Below are positions 59,104-64,000 of a stretch of DNA of 64,000 bases, one piece after another. Below the pieces are notes generated by a model. That model made no database searches. It had not been told where the DNA came from and worked only from the letters and a program-made list of their open reading frames with translations. Position 1 is the stretch's first letter. The number at the start of each line of letters is the position of its first letter. A program made the translations under genes and the position numbers. This stretch comes from Ruminococcaceae bacterium HV4-5-B5C (GTDB lineage: Bacteria > Bacillota > Clostridia > Oscillospirales > Acutalibacteraceae): contig FXYJ02000001.1 of NCBI GenBank assembly GCA_900184925.1, positions 372,001-436,000 of the forward strand, read 5' to 3'.

Positions 59104-59119
59104 CGTTGCAACGGCAACA
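59104..59119 (-). promoter_or_regulatory. Second copy of the hcp-type palindrome, upstream of the regulator gene
   Basis: CGTTGC-AACG-GCAACA at 59104-59119 shares the GTTGC-N4-GCAAC core with the site before DUF488-hcp. It lies 40 bases upstream of the regulator ATG. A candidate -10 (TATGCT, 59088-59083) would put its centre near -35.5, overlapping the -35, which fits autorepression better than activation. Confidence 0.6.
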
Positions 59120-59267
59120 TTTTGGCTGTATGGGAGCCATGCAGAAGCGCACCTCTGACGGAAAAGGACAACTTCCCCTATTCCGTGAATTTCCGAAGCG
59201 ACAATTTAAAAGCTGGGGTTTGGGTTATGATAAAAGGGAAGAAAAACTCCGGGGAGGGCGAAATGTT

Positions 59268-59984
59268 ATGAAAACGGCGGATCAAAAAAATCAGACCGGC
59301 TGCCAGAATTGTAAAAACAGCATCTGGTGCACCACGACGATCCCGCTGTTCAGCACGCTCCCCGGTGATGTTCAGAAAAATCTGATGGAGAACGCCATTC
59401 AGACAACCCGTGCAAAGGGCAGTTCCCTGTTCCGGGTCGGGGAAAAGGTCGATTCGGTTCTCATCATTCGAAAAGGAAGGATAAAACTCTGCAAATACGA
59501 CTCAGATGGGAATGAGTATATCCTTGACATTATTCATGACGGAGACGCGATCTGGGAGAATCTTTTTCTCGAAAACGCCGTTTTTCCGTATTCTGCCGTG
59601 TGTTTGTCCCGGGTCGATCTGTGCGAAATCAAAAAGAGTGAATTCATTGAGATTATCGGTCATCGCCCGGGTATCGCAATGAATCTGATTTCCCTGCTGT
59701 CTCTTCGCCTGAAAGACTCCAACGAAAAGGCGCTGCTGCTTTCCATCCGCGACCCGAAAGTGCGACTGGCGGGCTTTTTGCTGGACAGGGACATTCGGTG
59801 TGTCGGGCCGGAGATCAGGCTGAAGCTGGAGGATATCGCCGCCAGCATCGGGCTGCGCCCGGAAACGGTCAGCAGAAACCTGAGCCGGTTCGAAAAAGAC
59901 CGTCTGATTAAAAGACTTGGTCAGGGAAAGATCATGGTCACGGACCGCGGCGGTCTGAAGAAAATTTATGAAGCCAGTCCGTAA
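59268..59984 (+). CDS. FNR-type regulator with [4Fe-4S]-binding cysteines
   Basis: 238-residue Crp/Fnr regulator. The N-terminal CQNCKNSIWC has exactly the C-x2-C-x5-C spacing of E. coli FNR's cluster site; a fourth Cys may be in VCLSRVDLC. The recognition helix contains PETVSRNLSRF, whose Glu, Ser and Arg match those FNR uses to read TTGAT. FNR boxes lie before pflA and pflB just downstream, so this protein probably activates fermentation genes without oxygen. ATG at 59268 after GGGGAGGG. Confidence 0.88.
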   Translation: MKTADQKNQTGCQNCKNSIWCTTTIPLFSTLPGDVQKNLMENAIQTTRAKGSSLFRVGEKVDSVLIIRKGRIKLCKYDSDGNEYILDIIHDGDAIWENLFLENAVFPYSAVCLSRVDLCEIKKSEFIEIIGHRPGIAMNLISLLSLRLKDSNEKALLLSIRDPKVRLAGFLLDRDIRCVGPEIRLKLEDIAASIGLRPETVSRNLSRFEKDRLIKRLGQGKIMVTDRGGLKKIYEASP

Positions 59985-60023
59985 ATAGCTTCCGAAAGGA
60001 TTGGAATGTACCCGGAAGGGCTT

Positions 60024-60064
60024 GCTGTCTGTTATCACAGACAGCAGACCCTCCCGTTTTTTCA
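60024..60064 (+). terminator. Terminator of the FNR-type gene
   Basis: GCTGTCTG (60024-60031) pairs with CAGACAGC (60038-60045); outer AGGGCTT and AGACCCT extend it, then TTTTTT follows. Confidence 0.78.
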
Positions 60065-60098
60065 TCCTTCCCGGCGGCATTGTAAATTTTGCTGAAAC

Positions 60099-60140
60099 TT
60101 GATTGGAATCAAAGAAACAAAACGTCGGCGGGAGTATGCT
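60099..60140 (+). promoter_or_regulatory. FNR box and promoter of pflA
   Basis: TTGAT-TGGA-ATCAA (60099-60112), a perfect FNR consensus, is followed 22 bases later by TATGCT (60135-60140). The predicted start near 60147 places the box at -41.5, the class II activator position. Confidence 0.85.
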
Positions 60141-60168
60141 GAACATGCAGGAAAGGGGGATATACCAT

Positions 60169-60930
60169 ATGATTAAAGGTGCAATTCATTCAACCGAATC
60201 CTTCGGTTCTGTTGACGGCCCGGGAATCCGCTTCCTGATCTTTTTGAAGGGATGCAGAATGCGCTGCCGCTATTGCCACAATGCCGATACCTGGGACCCT
60301 CGCTCCGATGACATGCGCACGGCGGACGAGCTTCTCGATCAGGCGGAGCGCTACCGCAGCTACTGGGGAAAAGAGGGCGGAATCACCGTCAGCGGCGGGG
60401 AACCTCTTCTGCAGATCGATTTTCTTCTCGATCTGTTCCGGAAGGCGAAAGCGCGCGGCATTCATACCGTGATTGATACGGCGGGAGAGCCGTTCACACG
60501 GGAGGAACCGTTCTTTTCAAAATTCCAAGAACTGATGCAGGTTACGGATCTTCTTCTGATGGATATCAAGCATATTGACCCGGAGGAGCACCGCAAGCTG
60601 ACGGGCAGACAGAATGACAACATTCTTGAAATGTTCCGTTATCTTTCGTCCATCGGCAAGCCGGTCTGGATCCGCTATGTGCTTGTCCCCGGTATCACGG
60701 ACGGCGACGGTTTCCTGAAAAAGACGCGCGAGTTCATTTCTACGTTGGAAAACGTGAGGAAAATCGAGGTGCTGCCCTACCACTCCATGGGGGAATACAA
60801 ATGGAAAGAGCTTGGCATTCCATATTCTCTCGAAGGCGTGGAACCGCCGGGTACGGACAGCGTGAAGTATGCCGAATGCATTCTCCGCGGAGAGAGCGGA
60901 GACCCGCATGAAAAAATATCGGGTTCTTGA
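60169..60930 (+). CDS. pflA: Pyruvate formate-lyase activating enzyme
   Basis: 253-residue radical SAM enzyme that puts the glycyl radical on PflB. The CxxxCxxC cluster motif is CRMRCRYCHN (around residues 31-37), preceded by ESFGSVDGPGIRF and followed by SGGEPLLQ. The ATG at 60169 has AAAGGGGGA at 8 bases and lies downstream of the predicted transcription start; upstream in-frame ATGs do not. It precedes pflB, reversing the common pflB-pflA order. Confidence 0.94.
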   Translation: MIKGAIHSTESFGSVDGPGIRFLIFLKGCRMRCRYCHNADTWDPRSDDMRTADELLDQAERYRSYWGKEGGITVSGGEPLLQIDFLLDLFRKAKARGIHTVIDTAGEPFTREEPFFSKFQELMQVTDLLLMDIKHIDPEEHRKLTGRQNDNILEMFRYLSSIGKPVWIRYVLVPGITDGDGFLKKTREFISTLENVRKIEVLPYHSMGEYKWKELGIPYSLEGVEPPGTDSVKYAECILRGESGDPHEKISGS

Positions 60931-60968
60931 TTTTGGTCAAGGAATTGATGATATTAGTATGTTAAAAT
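60927..60968 (+). promoter_or_regulatory. FNR box and promoter of pflB
   Basis: TTGAT-TTTG-GTCAA (60927-60940), nine of ten consensus bases, overlaps the pflA stop. TAAAAT (60963-60968) begins 22 bases later; the predicted start near 60975 puts the box at -41.5. Confidence 0.82.
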
Positions 60969-61012
60969 ATTGACAAAGAGATATCAGAGCAGGATCAGAA
61001 GGGAGCACTGTT

Positions 61013-63259
61013 ATGAAACAGGAATGGAGAAATTTTAAGGGTTCACACTGGACGGACGACGTCAATGTGAGAGATTTTATTCAGAATAACTACACGCAGT
61101 ATGACGGCGACCAGAGCTTTCTGGAGGAGCCTACGGACGCGACAAACAGCCTCTGGGAAAAAGTTCAGGAGCTGCAGAAGCAGGAACGGGCAAAAGACGG
61201 CGTGCTCGATATGGAGACAGAGGTCGTTTCCGGAATCAACGCCTACGGGCCTGCTTATATTGACGGCGCGAACAAAGACCTTGAAAAGGTTGTCGGCCTT
61301 CAGACGGACAAACCCCTGAAGCGAGCGTTTATGCCCTATGGCGGAATTAAGATGGCCGAAGAAGCCTGCACCACTTACGGCTATACGCCCAATCCGGAAC
61401 TGCATAAAATTTTTACGGATTATCACAAGACGCACAACCAGGCTGTTTTTGACGCCTATACGCCCGAAATGAAGAAGGCCCGCCACAGCAAGATTATCAC
61501 CGGACTTCCGGATACCTACGGGCGCGGGCGCATCGTCGGCGACTACCGCCGCGTGGCGCTCTACGGCATTGATTTTCTGATCGCGCAGAAGAAGGAAGAC
61601 TTCGCAAACTGCGGGTCCGGCACCATGACGGACGACGTAATTCGTCAGAGGGAAGAGCTCTCCGACCAGATCAGGGCCCTGCAGCAAATGCAGGAAATGG
61701 CGAAAGGGTACGGCTTCGATATCTCAAAGCCGGCGAGTAACGCAAGGGAAGCCGTGCAGTGGCTGTATTTCGGGTACCTCGCGGCAATCCGGAGCCAGAA
61801 CGGCGCGGCGATGAGCGTCGGACGCGTTTCCACGTTCCTCGACATCTATATCGAGCGCGACCTGAAGGAAGGAACACTGGCGGAGAAAGAGGCGCAGGAG
61901 CTGATTGATCACCTGGTGCTGAAACTCCGCATGGTGAAGTTTGCCCGCATTCCCTCCTATAACCAGCTTTTCTCGGGAGACCCTGTCTGGGCGACGCTGG
62001 AGACGGCCGGTCTCGGAACGGACGGCCGCCATATGGTTACGAAGAACGACTATCGCTTCCTGCACACGCTGGAGGATATGGGGCCTGCCCCGGAGCCGAA
62101 TCTCACGGTTCTCTATTCCTCGAAACTGCCGGAAGCCTATAAGAAGTACGCAGCTTATATTTCCGTGAAAACGAGCTCCATTCAGTATGAAAACGACGAT
62201 GTGATGCGCCCGATCTGGGGGGACGACTACAGCATCTGCTGCTGCGTATCCGCCACACAGACCGGCAAGGAAATGCAGTTCTTCGGCGCCCGTGCCAACC
62301 TTGCCAAGTGCCTGCTGTATGCCATTAACGGCGGCGTGGATGAAAAGACCGGCATGCAGGTCGGTCCCGCCTACAAGCCCGTCACCTCCGAGGTCCTTGA
62401 CTACAGCGATGTAATGGCAAAATACGACGTCATGATGGATTGGCTTGCGGGGCTTTACGTGAACGTTCTGAACCTGATCCAGTACATGCACGACAAGTAC
62501 TACTACGAAGCCGCGGAAATGGCACTGATTGATACCGACGTCAGAAGGACGTTTGCAACCGGCATTGCGGGCTTCTCGCATGTGGTCGATTCTCTTTCCG
62601 CCATCAAATACGCAAAGGTCACGCCTGTCCGCAATGAGGACGGCGTAGCGGTGGACTTCAAAATCGACGGCGACTTCCCGCGTTACGGCAACGACGACGA
62701 CCGCGCCGACGATATCGCCGTGTGGCTCCTGAAAACCTTCATGAAAAAACTCCGCAAATATCATACCTACCGCGGTTCCGAGCCGACAACGTCGATTCTC
62801 ACAATAACGTCGAATGTCGTTTACGGCAAGAATACGGGTACGCTTCCGGACGGAAGAAAGGCGTGGACGCCGCTGGCGCCCGGCGCGAATCCTTCCTACG
62901 GTGCGGAGCAGAACGGTCTTCTCGCGTCGCTTAATTCTGTTGCGAAGCTGCCCTACGAGTATGCGCTCGACGGCATTTCCAACACGCAGACCATCAGCCC
63001 GGGTGCGCTCGGACACACGGAAGCGGAGCAGAGTGAAACGCTGGCACATGTCCTTGACGGATATTTTGACCGCGGAGCCCATCACCTGAACGTCAATGTG
63101 TTCGGAACTGAGAAGCTGAAGGACGCAATGGAGCATCCGGAGAAACCGGAGTACGCAAACTTCACGGTCCGCGTTTCCGGGTATGCGGTGAAATTCATTG
63201 ACCTTACAAGGGAACAGCAGCTCGATGTCATCGCAAGAACCTGCCATGACACAATGTAA
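61013..63259 (+). CDS. pflB: Pyruvate formate-lyase
   Basis: 748-residue glycyl-radical enzyme that splits pyruvate and CoA to acetyl-CoA and formate under anaerobic conditions. The active cysteines are in [15 protein letters not shown], and the radical glycine is in [12 protein letters not shown] near the C-terminus. Length and ends are normal. ATG after AAGGGAGC. It has its own FNR-type promoter but may also be read from pflA. Confidence 0.96.
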   Translation: MKQEWRNFKGSHWTDDVNVRDFIQNNYTQYDGDQSFLEEPTDATNSLWEKVQELQKQERAKDGVLDMETEVVSGINAYGPAYIDGANKDLEKVVGLQTDKPLKRAFMPYGGIKMAEEACTTYGYTPNPELHKIFTDYHKTHNQAVFDAYTPEMKKARHSKIITGLPDTYGRGRIVGDYRRVALYGIDFLIAQKKEDFANCGSGTMTDDVIRQREELSDQIRALQQMQEMAKGYGFDISKPASNAREAVQWLYFGYLAAIRSQNGAAMSVGRVSTFLDIYIERDLKEGTLAEKEAQELIDHLVLKLRMVKFARIPSYNQLFSGDPVWATLETAGLGTDGRHMVTKNDYRFLHTLEDMGPAPEPNLTVLYSSKLPEAYKKYAAYISVKTSSIQYENDDVMRPIWGDDYSICCCVSATQTGKEMQFFGARANLAKCLLYAINGGVDEKTGMQVGPAYKPVTSEVLDYSDVMAKYDVMMDWLAGLYVNVLNLIQYMHDKYYYEAAEMALIDTDVRRTFATGIAGFSHVVDSLSAIKYAKVTPVRNEDGVAVDFKIDGDFPRYGNDDDRADDIAVWLLKTFMKKLRKYHTYRGSEPTTSILTITSNVVYGKNTGTLPDGRKAWTPLAPGANPSYGAEQNGLLASLNSVAKLPYEYALDGISNTQTISPGALGHTEAEQSETLAHVLDGYFDRGAHHLNVNVFGTEKLKDAMEHPEKPEYANFTVRVSGYAVKFIDLTREQQLDVIARTCHDTM

Positions 63260-63270
63260 CTGAAACCAAG

Positions 63271-63312
63271 CAGCGAACGCCCTGGCCGTTTTTACGGCCG
63301 GGGCGTTCGCTG
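63271..63312 (+). terminator. Terminator of pflB
   Basis: CAGCGAACGCCCTGGCCGT (63271-63289) pairs with ACGGCCGGGGCGTTCGCTG (63294-63312) with one mismatch, followed by TTT. Confidence 0.85.
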
Positions 63313-63493
63313 TTTCGTGGCCGGGAAAGCAGGTTGCTGCCCGCCCTGCTCCTTATTCCGTGGAGGTTAGCTCTTCTGCAACGCTCCGTTTCAACAGATC
63401 ACTGACCGGTTTTACGGTTGCCGGAACGCTGAAAAAGGTATAATTATGCCCCAGACCAAAACAATATTTCTGAAAAGAGGTGCTCTGCGCATC

Positions 63494-64000
63494 ATGATTC
63501 AGGAAATCGTCACGACGATTTTAAAAAGCATAGCCGCCTATGTTGTTTTGCTGGTTTTCGGGAGGCTGATGGGGAGAAAAATGCTTTCCAGAATCACATT
63601 TTTCGATTTTTTGATCGGCGTGACCCTGGGTGCCCTTGCCGTCCGCATGTCGCTCGGAAATGAGAGTTCTCTGCTGATGACGGTGATTTCGGCGGCAGTC
63701 ATTACCGGAATGGCTCTGCTTACGGATCAACTGAACCTGAAAAGTTATCTGTTCCGCAAAATCGAGGAGGGGGAGCCGATCATCCTGATTCAGAAGGGAG
63801 AACTGCGCTATGAAAGTCTGTGTCAGGCAAAAATCAGCGTCAGCAAACTGCTGACGCTGCTGCGGCAGAAAGATGTGTTTGATATCGGCGACGTCGATTA
63901 TGCCATTATTGAGAACGACGGGAACCTGTCCGTCCTGCTGAAACCGGAAAAACTTCCGCTTGCCGCCGGTGAACTGGAAATCTCGAAACCGGAAAACAAA
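63494..64000 (+). CDS. DUF421 membrane protein (YetF-like), cut by window end
   Basis: First 169 codons of a DUF421-family protein; the frame is open at the window edge. Two or three membrane helices (about residues 8-25, 40-55, 60-78) including FGRLMGRKMLSRITFFDFLIG, then the soluble domain with EGEPIILIQKGELRYESLCQAKIS and DVFDIGDVDYAIIENDG, all family-typical. Function is unknown, with links to sporulation or stress in Bacillus. The ATG at 63494 lies 12 bases after AGAGGTG, a long gap. Confidence 0.82.
   Translation, partial: MIQEIVTTILKSIAAYVVLLVFGRLMGRKMLSRITFFDFLIGVTLGALAVRMSLGNESSLLMTVISAAVITGMALLTDQLNLKSYLFRKIEEGEPIILIQKGELRYESLCQAKISVSKLLTLLRQKDVFDIGDVDYAIIENDGNLSVLLKPEKLPLAAGELEISKPENK

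Noticed and set aside
61724-63247. 507-codon minus-strand frame opposite pflB
   Set aside because: Shadow of pflB.

Overview
The window looks like the chromosome of an anaerobic, probably spore-forming member of the Clostridia (Firmicutes). I judge this from gene content and order. The ribosomal block runs rpmG-secE-nusG-rplK-rplA-rplJ-rplL with an L10 leader. There is a SigH-like sigma factor, a CotF-type spore coat protein, CdaA/CdaR, pyruvate formate-lyase, hybrid-cluster protein and a one-cluster ferredoxin. Shine-Dalgarno sequences are strong (AGGAGG type) and TTG and GTG starts are frequent. Base composition is moderately GC-rich by eye. I found no rRNA, tRNA, CRISPR array, insertion sequence or prophage, so this reads as chromosomal backbone with some accessory operons.

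Layout. 0.4-3.6 kb: a peptide-binding lipoprotein with D-amino acid aminotransferase, and a dCMP deaminase. 3.6-9.5 kb: rsmA with a small membrane protein, facing a leftward ddl-DUF1934-argS-degenerate MetH-like unit. 9.5-19 kb: housekeeping singletons (amino acid permease, DUF1540, M18 aminopeptidase, DinB-like protein) and a MarR-controlled heterodimeric ABC exporter whose promoter overlaps a perfect operator. 19.2-30.1 kb: a GntR-controlled operon with a BMP-type nucleoside importer and seven enzymes (isochorismatase-like hydrolase, PfkB kinase, nucleoside phosphorylase, BtpA barrel, iron alcohol dehydrogenase, TrpA-like barrel). It looks like a complete but unnamed nucleoside-type catabolic route. 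30.1-41 kb: small enzymes, the ribosomal block, a D,D-carboxypeptidase, a phosphoesterase and a large secreted lysozyme. 41-50.7 kb: comM, sigH-like, thioesterase, ispD-ispF, a possible structured RNA ahead of a DUF3343-cysteine desulfurase pair, cdaA-cdaR-yqeY, a MazF-like toxin and spore-coat genes.

50.7-53.7 kb holds sulfur amino acid genes: metY and, divergently, a MetE-like methyltransferase. metY is preceded by a 37-codon ORF rich in Met and Cys, then an intrinsic terminator and a 10-bp competing antiterminator. This is the layout of a ribosome-mediated attenuator and is the strongest new observation here.

53.9-63.3 kb is an anaerobic/nitrosative-stress region: DUF438-PAS sensor, cupin, ferredoxin, a Hcp-DUF1858 fusion with a DUF488 protein, two Crp/Fnr regulators, pflA and pflB. 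The sequence itself suggests the wiring. Perfect or near-perfect FNR boxes lie at -41.5 of predicted pflA and pflB promoters. A different palindrome (GTTGC-N4-GCAAC core) lies at -41.5 of the DUF488-hcp promoter and again in front of the adjacent regulator gene. The window ends inside a DUF421 membrane protein gene.
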